Shown piece by piece: positions 13,772 through 22,307 of a stretch of DNA of 48,846 nucleotides (its first letter is position 1; every line of letters begins with the position of its first letter). Source of the DNA: Bacteroidales bacterium (GTDB taxonomy: Bacteria > Bacteroidota > Bacteroidia > Bacteroidales > UBA932). Location of the stretch: contig JAFYRK010000114.1 of NCBI GenBank assembly GCA_017559545.1, forward strand, positions 1 to 48,846, written 5' to 3'. Position numbers and translations under genes: made by a program. The notes beneath the pieces were generated by a model. That model made no database searches. It was given only the letters and a program-made list of their open reading frames with translations, and was not told the DNA's origin.

Positions 13772-16372
13772 TTATATTCTTTCCATAGCAGCAGCCGGAA
13801 GCCAGCCCTGTCGTCCGTCTGCAAGCGAGATATTATTCCAGGTTCCAACCTGGTCAAGCACTGTCACCTTTGTTCCTTCATGCAGGATGAAGAGATCTTT
13901 AGACGCCTCTGCAGAAGGCGAACTCTTCACCGACACTACTGGCCTGGTGACTATGGCCTTATCCGCACTCATATAGGCTTTCTTCTGTGACACCGAGAAG
14001 CCTGAAGCAAAGCACAGGAACACAAGGAATACCAGTCCTGTGAAGAATCCAGTACGTCTTCCTGCTACAGAAGGGGCAAGAAGAAAGAGCAGGAACATCG
14101 CAAGAGTCAGCCCCAGCAAAACAAGCGCAACAATCGCCCATGCATCCGTATCCAAAAGATACGAAATATCCTTCATCCATTTGGTCAGGAAGAACTCCGG
14201 TACTGGATCTATACGGTCCTGAATGCGTGCGTTCATCATCTGAAGGTTATATGCCGCATCTTCGTATGAAGGGTCCAATTTCAGCGCTCTCTCATAATAG
14301 AGAATCGCCAATGGCACATTGCCACTCTTTGCATAAGCATTACCCGTATTACAGTAAAGCGCAGCAGACTCCAGCCCCATATCAGAGATCATCTCGTATC
14401 CGGACACTGCAACCTCCCATTGGCCTTCAGCATACGCTGTATTGGCTGCATTCCAAAGGGAATCCACGTATGCATCCTCTTGGGCATGCGCAGCGAACGG
14501 CACTACCATAAGAAGTAGTGCAAGCAAGGCTGATTTAGAGCCGGAACGTTTTGTTTTCATGCTGGAATCGATTGCAGAAATGACATCCGCCGCTGCCGCA
14601 TAGTGCGCTGCCATGGCGTCATTTCCGGTTGAAGGTGAATATCTTGCAAACTCACAGGCATCAAGTATACCTATAAATGTACTGATGTACTCTTCCGGAA
14701 CACTTCCCTCTTTCAACGCCTCTGAGATCCTATCCTTAGAAAGTTCTGCAACAGGAATTGTCAACTTGTCTGAAATGAATCCCAAGAGAGCCTTATGAAG
14801 TTCCTCATAGAATGCCGTATAAAGGTTCTGTTTAAGGAAGGTACCAGCCAACTGGAGACGTTTCATTGCCATCTTTGTAGCTTTCCTGTTCTTTGTGCCG
14901 GCAATGTCCGCCTTGCGTGCCGCCATACGGCGCAGGAGCAGCCAAAGCGCAACTGCGGTAGCGACAAGAAGCGACGCGATTACCCAGAAGAGCCCCGAGC
15001 CGACCAGGAAATGTCCTTTAGAAGACAACAGCGGATCCTTTACATTGATATACCTGATGTCACTGTCAAGGTTCTTGACATCCTTCTGTGAGGATTCAAG
15101 CGAAATGACGGCGGCTGAGCCTCCTGATTCATTTCCTTTCAAGACCACAAGATCTATCGGCTTGGTTTCAAGGGTCACATATTTCTTCTGATTGACATCA
15201 TAATATGAATACTTTATCGGTTCAATGACGAAATCACCATGACTACGAGGGATGAAAGGATACTCATATTTCCTTGTTCCAGACATACCGCCTGGGGCAA
15301 TGTTGCTGGTCACCTTGGTATCATAAACCTCCATATCCGGCGGGAACGATACCTTCGGAGTCTCAAGAAGCGATACATTTCCCTTGCCTGTTACCGTCAC
15401 CACAAGCGATGCTGCCTCATGGGTCTTGAGCGAATCCTTGCTTACTGATGCCGAGATTGTAAATTCGCCCACTCCTCCTGCAAACGAAGCAGGGGCACCG
15501 GCAGGAAGCGGAGACACGTTGATTGTGACCGGACTTGTCTGTACCTTCTTGCGTACATTCCTATACTCGTCAAAGAATCCGTCAAAAATACTGTTTCCTC
15601 CCGATGAAACCCTTACACTTACCAGGCAGACAAGCTCAGCCGGATCAATCCTGATCTTACCCTGATGTTGTGGTATAAGGAGGAACTTCCTCAAGACGGC
15701 TGCGTTATATATCTGTCCGTCATATGTTTCCCTATGGAATTCAATGTTGGACGGAGCCTCGATTTCCTGACTCCAGAAGCCGTTGAACGAAGGGAAAGAC
15801 ACACCCTCAAAACCGGAAACATTAACTCTCTGGTAAAGTTTAACAGTTGCGACAACAGGCTCTCCCACAACCACTTCCGAACGATTAAGGGACAGTCTAA
15901 GGAAGAGATCAGAGTCCGATATGTTTCCTTGCTGCGCCTGCTGACCAGTGGATTTGTTCTGGGACGGTTGAGATGACTGTCCCGATGATGATCCAGAAGA
16001 TACGACCTCTATCGCATGAGGATTGGAATATATCTCATTTCCCTTTATCTTGGCACTCGCCTGGGCAAGTGTAAACTTTCCTGCCTTAAGAGGTCTGAGG
16101 ATATATGAATATGTTGTCTGTGAGGATTCTGTACGCTTGCCGTTAACAATCTGGATACTGGTAGAACGCCCCTGCTGAGGTCCCCAGACAAGATCAAAGT
16201 CAGATCCAGGCTCCCAACTGAAATCTGTAGGTTTGGCACCCTCTATCACGAAAGTCACATTGAACTGCTCATCAATGCTGACTACCTTATGGGCCTGTAC
16301 CTGAATGCTTGTCTGCGCATAAACGGCCGACACAGACAACAACAATATAAACGATATCAATAATTTTTTCAT
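13772..16372 (-). CDS. Fused BatD-BatE membrane protein
   Basis: 866 residues from the ATG at 16372 (MKKLLISFILLLSVSAVYAQ signal peptide); an upstream 13-codon extension is rejected. Residues about 20-450 are BatD periplasmic beta domains, with a Ser/Gln-rich linker near 140-160. A transmembrane helix follows at about 455-481 and then a cytoplasmic helical region. At residue 605 comes MKTKRSGSKSALLALLLMVV ending AHAQ, exactly like a signal peptide, then TPR repeats (EDAYVDSLWNAAN; ALKLDPSYEDAAYNLQ), two more membrane helices (about 755-810) and a C-terminal SH3-like domain ending GWLPAAAMERI. The second part matches BatE. Bat proteins are linked to aerotolerance and envelope stress in Bacteroides, with unclear biochemistry. 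No stop separates the halves. Confidence 0.9.
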   Translation of the reverse strand: MKKLLISFILLLSVSAVYAQTSIQVQAHKVVSIDEQFNVTFVIEGAKPTDFSWEPGSDFDLVWGPQQGRSTSIQIVNGKRTESSQTTYSYILRPLKAGKFTLAQASAKIKGNEIYSNPHAIEVVSSGSSSGQSSQPSQNKSTGQQAQQGNISDSDLFLRLSLNRSEVVVGEPVVATVKLYQRVNVSGFEGVSFPSFNGFWSQEIEAPSNIEFHRETYDGQIYNAAVLRKFLLIPQHQGKIRIDPAELVCLVSVRVSSGGNSIFDGFFDEYRNVRKKVQTSPVTINVSPLPAGAPASFAGGVGEFTISASVSKDSLKTHEAASLVVTVTGKGNVSLLETPKVSFPPDMEVYDTKVTSNIAPGGMSGTRKYEYPFIPRSHGDFVIEPIKYSYYDVNQKKYVTLETKPIDLVVLKGNESGGSAAVISLESSQKDVKNLDSDIRYINVKDPLLSSKGHFLVGSGLFWVIASLLVATAVALWLLLRRMAARKADIAGTKNRKATKMAMKRLQLAGTFLKQNLYTAFYEELHKALLGFISDKLTIPVAELSKDRISEALKEGSVPEEYISTFIGILDACEFARYSPSTGNDAMAAHYAAAADVISAIDSSMKTKRSGSKSALLALLLMVVPFAAHAQEDAYVDSLWNAANTAYAEGQWEVAVSGYEMISDMGLESAALYCNTGNAYAKSGNVPLAILYYERALKLDPSYEDAAYNLQMMNARIQDRIDPVPEFFLTKWMKDISYLLDTDAWAIVALVLLGLTLAMFLLFLLAPSVAGRRTGFFTGLVFLVFLCFASGFSVSQKKAYMSADKAIVTRPVVSVKSSPSAEASKDLFILHEGTKVTVLDQVGTWNNISLADGRQGWLPAAAMERI

Positions 16373-16379
16373 ATTCTCT

Positions 16380-16530
16380 ATATTATATGGGCCCTGCCCG
16401 GGCCGGTCCAAAAGTTCTTCAAGCCTTAAATATTATATTCGTCCCTGTCGGGACGGTCCAAAAGTTCTTCGAGACTTAAATATTATATTCGTCCCTGTCG
16501 GGACGGTCCAAAAGTTCTTCGAGCCTTTTG
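16380..16530 (-). repeat. Three 50-base tandem repeats with hairpins before batD-batE
   Basis: Units begin at 16380, 16430 and 16480 with an exact 50-base period. Each has ATATTATAT, a hairpin (CGTCCC-TGTC-GGGACG in units 2 and 3), and GGTCCAAAAGTTCTTC. Unit 1 has changed bases yet still folds (GGCCC-TGCCC-GGGCC). At the end of the array TCCAAAAG also pairs with CTTTTGGA. It fills the only long gap (166 bases) in the bat operon. No CRISPR-like spacers are present. Confidence 0.85.
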
Positions 16531-16538
16531 GACTTGGA

Positions 16539-17267
16539 CTACCAGTTCTTATCCCTTGGCCTTGTTGCTGCAGCCTTGGCTTTCCGCACTTTTTCCTGGG
16601 TCTCATTCTCTTTTGCCTGAATTGCCTGCAACATCTGCTGTGCAGCCTGAGGACTTATCTGAGGCTGATCCTGCTCCTGGTTCTGATCCTGTTGTTGCTG
16701 GTCCTGATTCTGATCCTGCTGCTGGTCCTGCTGCTGGTCTTGATTCTGATCCTGCTGCTGGTCCTGATTCTGATCCTGGTTCTGATCCTGGTTCTGATCC
16801 TGATTCTGATCCTGATTCTGTTGTTGGTTCTGGAGCATCTTCTTTGCGTAGATGTAGTTTTCCTTTGCATCCAGGTCATCAGGATTGACAAGAAGCGACT
16901 TCGCAAACGCATCAACAGCCTTCTGCCAGTTCTGCTGGGCTATAGCTACTGCACCCTGATTATAATAGAATGAAGCAGCGTCTTCTATTCCTGCAGCGAT
17001 TTCCTCAACACGCTCAAGCGCTTTAGCCGCCGAATCGAAATCCTTCTGTCTGAAGAGGGAATTCGCTATGTTATAATTAGCCGCAACCGACGAGGAATCC
17101 TTCGCCAAAGCCTTCATATATTCAACTTGCGCAGCAGAATACTCGCCATCATTGAAACGGCGATTACCTCTACGCACCTCACGCTTGTCTGTCTGAGCTG
17201 CCGCATCGGATAACGACCCGATCAGAAGACATACAGAAAGCAATATGTATAAAACTCTTTTCATCAA
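16539..17267 (-). CDS. batC: BatC-like TPR protein with Gln/Asn/Asp-rich tail
   Basis: 242 residues. A signal peptide (LLIGSLSDAAAQ) is followed by two or three TPR motifs (RFNDGEYSAAQVEYMKALAKD; AANYNIANSLFRQKDFDSA; FYYNQGAVAIAQQNWQKAVD). After these comes a low-complexity run of QNQD and QQQD units at about residues 148-199, then a charged, alanine-rich end. It matches BatC in domain type and place in the operon, 2 bases after batB. TPRs suggest a periplasmic scaffold for the VWA proteins BatA and BatB. The Q/N/D repeat is likely to vary in length between strains. Confidence 0.9.
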   Translation of the reverse strand: MMKRVLYILLSVCLLIGSLSDAAAQTDKREVRRGNRRFNDGEYSAAQVEYMKALAKDSSSVAANYNIANSLFRQKDFDSAAKALERVEEIAAGIEDAASFYYNQGAVAIAQQNWQKAVDAFAKSLLVNPDDLDAKENYIYAKKMLQNQQQNQDQNQDQNQDQNQDQNQDQQQDQNQDQQQDQQQDQNQDQQQQDQNQEQDQPQISPQAAQQMLQAIQAKENETQEKVRKAKAAATRPRDKNW

Positions 17268-17269
17268 GC

Positions 17270-18271
17270 CTATCTTCTAAACAAATGATATTTTGACCTA
17301 CGGTCACCTATCAGCATTTCAAGCACGAGGAAGAACAGAGCCATGGCAAAGAAATACATATAAAGTTCATCATATTCCTCAAACACGACCGAATTATACT
17401 CCTCATCATCCATTCTTGCTATCTCCTCAATGATAGGATTAAGGCCGAACTCACTATTGCCTGCTCTGACATACAGACCCTTACCAGCCGCTGCAACCTC
17501 CTGAAGCACCGACTCATCCAACCTTGTAACAACGGGATTGCCCTCCTTATCACGAAGATAGTCACCCTCAAACGGAATCATCTTTCCCTCAGGAGATCCC
17601 ACACCGATAGCAAACACCCTGACACCAAGCTCAGCAGCCTGTGAGGCTGCAGCAACAGGATCATCCTCATGGTTCTCACCATCTGTAATGACTATGATTG
17701 CACGACTCTTGTCACTTTGGGCACTGAAACTTCTCATAGCCGTGCCTATCGCATCTCCGATAGCCGTACCCTGTACAGGAACCGACTGAGTGGATATACT
17801 GTTCAGGAACATCTTTGCAGACACATAGTCTGTCGTTATCGGAAGCTGGACAAATGAGTTTCCGGCAAAGACTATCAAGCCAATCCTATCATCCCTAAGC
17901 TTATCGACCATCCTTGATATTGCAAGTTTCGCACGCTCCAGCCTGTCAGGTGAATAATCCTCTGCGAGCATAGAGTTCGACACATCGAGCACAAGCATAA
18001 CTTCCGCTCCCCTTGTCTTATGTTCCTTCAATATGGCACCCATCTGAGGACGTGATATGCCAAGGGTGAAAAAGAAGAACGCAAGCAGGAAGAACGACAG
18101 TCTGAGCCACACCTTTGCCCTTGAATAAGAAGGCATGAGCTCCTTTACAAGAGATTCGTCACCGAATTTCTCCAAGCGCTTCTTCCTGAGCTTCAGCACC
18201 ACCGTCTGGATAATGATGAAGACTGGGATCAGCAGCAAAAGAAACAAATATCTTGATTCTGCAAATATCAT
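17270..18271 (-). CDS. batB: BatB: membrane-anchored von Willebrand factor A protein
   Basis: 333 residues from the ATG at 18271 (MIFAESRYLFLLLLIPVF). The start is fixed by a strong AAGGAGG seven to eight bases upstream and a 4-base ATGA overlap with batA; a longer frame from a TTG is rejected. Two N-terminal helices precede a VWA domain with an intact MIDAS (DVSNSMLAEDYSPDR, then T in QGTAIGDA and D in ITDGENHEDD). One C-terminal helix (MYFFAMALFFLVLEML) closes it. It probably pairs with BatA at the inner membrane and is translationally coupled to it. Confidence 0.95.
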   Translation of the reverse strand: MIFAESRYLFLLLLIPVFIIIQTVVLKLRKKRLEKFGDESLVKELMPSYSRAKVWLRLSFFLLAFFFFTLGISRPQMGAILKEHKTRGAEVMLVLDVSNSMLAEDYSPDRLERAKLAISRMVDKLRDDRIGLIVFAGNSFVQLPITTDYVSAKMFLNSISTQSVPVQGTAIGDAIGTAMRSFSAQSDKSRAIIVITDGENHEDDPVAAASQAAELGVRVFAIGVGSPEGKMIPFEGDYLRDKEGNPVVTRLDESVLQEVAAAGKGLYVRAGNSEFGLNPIIEEIARMDDEEYNSVVFEEYDELYMYFFAMALFFLVLEMLIGDRRSKYHLFRR

Positions 18272-19254
18272 GGTAACCTCCTTATTACAAACCAATTAAG
18301 CAACAACTCCAACAAAAGGGCGAAGAGCGCCCATACAGCGAAAGACCCGAAAAGCTCTTGATATACAGGGAAACTGTCGACTGTTGTCTTTGCCTTCTCC
18401 ATCTTGTTGATTTCGCTATAAATCTCGGCCAGCTTGGTGTTGTCGGTAGCTCTGAAATAACGTCCGCCTGTAGATTCGGCTACATCTTTCAACAACTTTT
18501 CATCGATCTCCACCTTAACGTTCTGCACTTGCACTCCCCATGGAGTCATGACAGGATACGGAGCCATTCCTTCCTTACCGACACCTATCGTATATACGCG
18601 TATGCCGTAAGTTCTGGCAATCTCAGCAGCCGTCTGAGGCGAGACCTCACCACTATTGTTGACGCCATCTGTCAGAAGGATGACTACGCGGCTCTTTGCT
18701 TCCGAATCCTTGAGTCTTGCCACAGCTGTAGCAAGTCCGTTTCCGATGGCAGTACCATCCGCTATAAGATCAGTCTGCACCTCCTTCATGAGGTTGATCA
18801 AAGTCGCCCTATCTGTGGTCAGAGGACACTGAGTATAGCTTTCTCCAGCAAACACGACTATACCCATCCTGTCGGAAGGGCGCTGGGATATGAACTCGAT
18901 AGCAATATCCTTGGACGCGCTGATACGGTCCGGCGTCAAGTCGCGCGCAAGCATACTTGTGGACACGTCCATTGCAAGCACAATATCAATTCCTTCCGTA
19001 TCGACTTTGGAGAACTCCTCCGATGAGCGTGGCCTCGCTATGGCTATCACCACCATGACGAGAGCAAAAGTCCTGAGAACGAAAGGCACATGCCTGAAGA
19101 ATGTCATGAACGAGCGTCCCTGTTTATTCCATGGAACAGCAGTAGACACCCTCATATGGGGATGCCTTCCAGCTTTCTCAAGATATATGTAATGTAATAC
19201 CAGCAATGCCGGTATCACAAGCAGCCATAATAATCCCGGGTATTCGAAAAACAT
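18268..19254 (-). CDS. batA: BatA: membrane-anchored von Willebrand factor A protein
   Basis: 328 residues. N-terminal membrane helices (LLWLLVIPALLVLHYIYL; VLRTFALVMVVIAIARP) precede a VWA domain with a complete MIDAS: DVSTSMLARDLTPDR, T in DGTAIGNG, and D in LLTDGVNNSG. A C-terminal helix follows (FAVWALFALLLELLLNW). The protein begins at the base following the stop of the preceding gene and overlaps batB by 4 bases, so the block is tightly coupled. Metal-dependent protein contacts are expected from the family; the ligand is unknown. Confidence 0.95.
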   Translation of the reverse strand: MFFEYPGLLWLLVIPALLVLHYIYLEKAGRHPHMRVSTAVPWNKQGRSFMTFFRHVPFVLRTFALVMVVIAIARPRSSEEFSKVDTEGIDIVLAMDVSTSMLARDLTPDRISASKDIAIEFISQRPSDRMGIVVFAGESYTQCPLTTDRATLINLMKEVQTDLIADGTAIGNGLATAVARLKDSEAKSRVVILLTDGVNNSGEVSPQTAAEIARTYGIRVYTIGVGKEGMAPYPVMTPWGVQVQNVKVEIDEKLLKDVAESTGGRYFRATDNTKLAEIYSEINKMEKAKTTVDSFPVYQELFGSFAVWALFALLLELLLNWFVIRRLP

Positions 19255-20307
19255 TTATACCTCCTGTTTCTTTTCAGTTTCTGAATCCTGTTCCGACTCC
19301 ACGAGGGTCTGATATGTCTGAGTGACAAAACCTACAGCCAAAGGCAGCGCAGCCGCATTCTCCTCATCCGAAGCGACAAACTTTGCAAACTTGACAAAGT
19401 CAGCCAGCTCAAAAAGCTGCTTGACCTTCGCCAAGAGTTCTGCTGGAGCATCCGTCTTCTTCATGTCCTCAAAGAGTTCCGAAGTGGTCATCTCCATCGC
19501 TCCTATATCGTAGCGTTCCGATATATACTCCCTCAGGGCATCAGTGACACCTGAATAGAACGCCTTCTGCTTATCAGGAGCCCACATTTCCTTTCCACGG
19601 AACTTATCCAGTTCACGCAGGGCCACGATGTGTGCAGGATCCTTCGGGCGGACAAAGATCTCATCCTTCTTCCTGAACATGATATAAAGACACACACCAA
19701 GTATGATCAACGTTACAATCCACTGGCCGGCAACCGCCCAAGGCAAAACCTCGCCAAGAGTCACAGGATATCGGATTTGTCCCTTTATGTCGTGTGGGAC
19801 AAATGTAGCCGTATCCACAGGCATTGTCTTGAACTCCACCTTGACAGGTTCGTAATACAAGGTATCCACGACACCATCACCAGTGCGTCTTTGAAGGATA
19901 ATCTGCGGAAGTTCGTAACTTCCTTCATCAAAAGAAGTTATCACCAATCCTGCCCTTATGTCCAACAGTCTTGGCATACCTTTCTTTCGCTTTGTCACCT
20001 TAACCGTATCTATCAGCCAAGGAGACACCGCAGTTATACCACCGCGTGGGTCATTCTGCCACTGCGGGAAAGCGAAGTCTGTACCTTCCTCTACAAGTCT
20101 CAGTTCAACACCGTACATCAGCTGATCGCCGATCAGGACCGAATCCCTCGGCGTGCGAGGCTGCAGAAAAGCGCCTTTCATCGCTATGATGCCACCCTGC
20201 GGCAAGGCTTCCACTGTATCGGCAACCTGCACAGAAGCCGTATCCACCTGGGCGAAAGACGACAGCGAACAAAGAAGTAAAAGAATATATATCAATGCTT
20301 TACGCAT
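19255..20307 (-). CDS. Bat-operon membrane protein with periplasmic beta domain
   Basis: 350 residues. Signal peptide LIYILLLLCSLSSFAQ, then about 170 periplasmic residues of beta character, one transmembrane helix (WAVAGQWIVTLIILGVCLYIMF, about 189-211) and a cytoplasmic helical part ending in a Glu/Lys-rich tail. The cytoplasmic part (REYISERYDIGAMEMTTSELFEDM, FELADFVKFAKF) resembles the matching region of BatD, so it looks like a shorter BatD relative. It lies 4 bases after the DUF58 gene and abuts batA. Its exact role is unknown. Confidence 0.85.
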   Translation of the reverse strand: MRKALIYILLLLCSLSSFAQVDTASVQVADTVEALPQGGIIAMKGAFLQPRTPRDSVLIGDQLMYGVELRLVEEGTDFAFPQWQNDPRGGITAVSPWLIDTVKVTKRKKGMPRLLDIRAGLVITSFDEGSYELPQIILQRRTGDGVVDTLYYEPVKVEFKTMPVDTATFVPHDIKGQIRYPVTLGEVLPWAVAGQWIVTLIILGVCLYIMFRKKDEIFVRPKDPAHIVALRELDKFRGKEMWAPDKQKAFYSGVTDALREYISERYDIGAMEMTTSELFEDMKKTDAPAELLAKVKQLFELADFVKFAKFVASDEENAAALPLAVGFVTQTYQTLVESEQDSETEKKQEV

Positions 20308-20311
20308 ATAT

Positions 20312-21202
20312 CTATCTGTTTTTAAACAGGCTCATGAGCCCTCGGACATAATCCTCGTCAAGGGCAATTGAAACCTTGTCAACATTGTATTTCATGAACA
20401 TGCGCGAAGAAGTCTGCTCCACCGTACGGAACCACTCTTCATACGCCAGTCTCATCTTTCTGCTGGATGTATCCACCCACGCTGACTCTCCTGTCTCAGA
20501 GTCCTTGATATTCACAAGTCCCACATCCGGAAGACTGCGTTCCCTTGGGTCATACACTTCGATCACCGATAGATCATGGCGGTTGACCGCCACCTTGAGT
20601 GCTTCCTCATAACGCGGTGTACCGTCCTGATTGACATCAATCATATCTGACAGAAGGAATGCCGCACATTTCTTCTTGAGCGCATTGGTCAGATACCTCA
20701 ATGCGCCGGAAATATCGGTTCCGTCCTCTGTCGGCTCGAATTCTATGATTTCCCTGATTATGTGCAGAAGATGAGTCCTTCCCTTTTTAGGAGGGATGAA
20801 CTTCTCTACCTTGCTGCTGAAGAAAAGCGCACCTACCTTGTCGTTGTTAATGATTGCTGAGAACGACAAAACGGCTGCAATCTCAGCAAGGACATCCTTC
20901 CTGCTGGCACCCGAGGTACCGAATAGCCTCGATCGGCTGACATCCACAAGAAGCATGACCGTCAGCTCTCTCTCCTCCTCGAAGACTTTCACATACGGCG
21001 AACGAAGACGTGCGGTCACATTCCAGTCCATGTTGCGCACATCGTCGCCATACTGGTACTCGCGCACCTCGCTGAACGCCATACCACGGCCCTTGAAGGC
21101 CGAATGATACTCGCCGGCAAAGATCTGGTGCGAAAGCGCCCTGGTCTTAATCTCTATCTTCCTGACCTTCTTCAAAAGGTCATTTGCCGATAAATTGCTC
21201 AT
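20312..21202 (-). CDS. DUF58 domain protein of the MoxR-Bat system
   Basis: 296 residues, soluble. It carries the DUF58 signature GRGMAFSEVREYQYGDDVRN followed by MDWNVTARLRSPYVKVFEEERELTVMLLVDVSRS. The last part starts a VWA-like fold with a DxSxS metal site, and LLSDMID gives a second strand. DUF58 proteins accompany MoxR ATPases and VWA partners. It lies 52 bases after moxR, with a GCCC/GGGC hairpin in the gap, and 4 bases before the next gene. Confidence 0.95.
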   Translation of the reverse strand: MSNLSANDLLKKVRKIEIKTRALSHQIFAGEYHSAFKGRGMAFSEVREYQYGDDVRNMDWNVTARLRSPYVKVFEEERELTVMLLVDVSRSRLFGTSGASRKDVLAEIAAVLSFSAIINNDKVGALFFSSKVEKFIPPKKGRTHLLHIIREIIEFEPTEDGTDISGALRYLTNALKKKCAAFLLSDMIDVNQDGTPRYEEALKVAVNRHDLSVIEVYDPRERSLPDVGLVNIKDSETGESAWVDTSSRKMRLAYEEWFRTVEQTSSRMFMKYNVDKVSIALDEDYVRGLMSLFKNR

Positions 21203-21212
21203 AATGTTTTAT

Positions 21213-21228
21213 ACTGGCCCTGACGGGC
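21213..21228 (-). repeat. CCCTGNCGGG hairpin before the DUF58 gene, related to the batD repeats
   Basis: GCCC-TGAC-GGGC at 21217-21228 is followed toward the gene by TATAAAA and the ATG. The minus-strand order (CCCG, N, CAGGG, then TATAA, then the start codon) matches the last unit before batD. Confidence 0.6.
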
Positions 21229-21254
21229 GTCGTCGATTTGAAACGAATCTGCTC

Positions 21255-22247
21255 CTATGGAACCTCTACTGCATTAATGATTTCAGAAATGATCTGATCA
21301 GTAGTGACATTCTCAGCCTCCGCCTCGTATGTCAAGCCTATACGGTGACGAAGCACCTCATAGCATACCGCACGTACGTCCTCAGGGATTACGTATCCAC
21401 GCCTCTTGATGAATGCATACGCCTTGGAAGCCATTGCAAGAGAGATACTTGCACGTGGTGACGCGCCATACGAAATGAATCCGGCCACCTTATTCAGGCC
21501 GTAATCCTCCGGCGTACGGGTCGCATAAACGATATCAACGATATATCTCTCGATTTTCTCATCCATGTACACATCCTTGACAATCTCGCGGGCCCTCACG
21601 ATGTCCTGTGGATTGATTACTGCATGCGCCTTAGGGAACTCGCCACTATTATTCATACGGATAATCTGGCGCTCCTCCTCCTTCTTAGGATAAGTCACAA
21701 CGACCTTGAGCATGAAACGGTCAAGCTGAGCCTCTGGAAGAGGATAGGTTCCTTCCTGCTCAATAGGGTTCTGAGTCGCCATAACAAGGAACGGCTCCGG
21801 AAGTCTGAAAGTCTCCTCGCCGATTGTCACCTGACGCTCCTGCATAGCCTCAAGAAGAGCTGATTGAACCTTCGCAGGGGAACGGTTGATCTCATCTGCA
21901 AGTACGAAATTAGCGAAGATCGGACCTTTCTTGATCTGGAACTGCTCGGTCTTCTGTGAGTAGATCAGAGTACCGAGAACATCAGCAGGAAGAAGGTCCG
22001 GAGTAAACTGTATACGGCTGAACTTTGAATCCACAGCTTGTGACAACGTATTAATTGCCAATGTTTTAGCAAGGCCCGGCACACCCTCAAGAAGGATATG
22101 TCCGTTGGCGAGGAGACCGATCAGGAGGTTCTCCACAAGATGTTTCTGACCCACGATGACCTTATTCATCTCCATCGTAAGAATATCCACAAAAGAGCTC
22201 TCTCTCTGGATACGGTCGTTCAATTCTTTGATGTTTATGCTATCCAT
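21255..22247 (-). CDS. MoxR-family AAA+ ATPase
   Basis: 330 residues. Walker A GVPGLAKT, Walker B FVLADEINRSPAK, sensor 1 ATQNPIEQEGTYPLPEAQLDRF, and a C-terminal lid with sensor-2 region SYGASPRASISLAMA. MoxR proteins act as chaperone-like ATPases on VWA-domain partners, here most likely DUF58, BatA and BatB encoded directly downstream. It is the first gene of the operon, divergent from truA. Confidence 0.96.
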   Translation of the reverse strand: MDSINIKELNDRIQRESSFVDILTMEMNKVIVGQKHLVENLLIGLLANGHILLEGVPGLAKTLAINTLSQAVDSKFSRIQFTPDLLPADVLGTLIYSQKTEQFQIKKGPIFANFVLADEINRSPAKVQSALLEAMQERQVTIGEETFRLPEPFLVMATQNPIEQEGTYPLPEAQLDRFMLKVVVTYPKKEEERQIIRMNNSGEFPKAHAVINPQDIVRAREIVKDVYMDEKIERYIVDIVYATRTPEDYGLNKVAGFISYGASPRASISLAMASKAYAFIKRRGYVIPEDVRAVCYEVLRHRIGLTYEAEAENVTTDQIISEIINAVEVP

Positions 22248-22262
22248 AAATATGTTTTTTGA

Positions 22263-22270
22263 TATTTTTG
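22263..22270 (+). promoter_or_regulatory. -7 box for truA
   Basis: TATTTTTG matches TAnnTTTG, 37 bases before the truA ATG. The -33 region has no exact TTTG at the usual spacing. Confidence 0.45.
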
Positions 22271-22284
22271 CATTTTAAAACCTA

Positions 22285-22292
22285 CAAATTTA
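22285..22292 (-). promoter_or_regulatory. -7 box for the moxR-bat operon
   Basis: The minus strand reads TAAATTTG, 37 bases before the moxR ATG at 22247. The -33 element is not recognisable. It overlaps the divergent truA leader. Confidence 0.5.
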
Positions 22293-22307
22293 CTCATTTT
22301 TTGCAAT

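Noticed and set aside
16380-16530. CRISPR-like array
   Set aside because: Units are contiguous 50-base tandem repeats with no variable spacers, and no cas genes are present.
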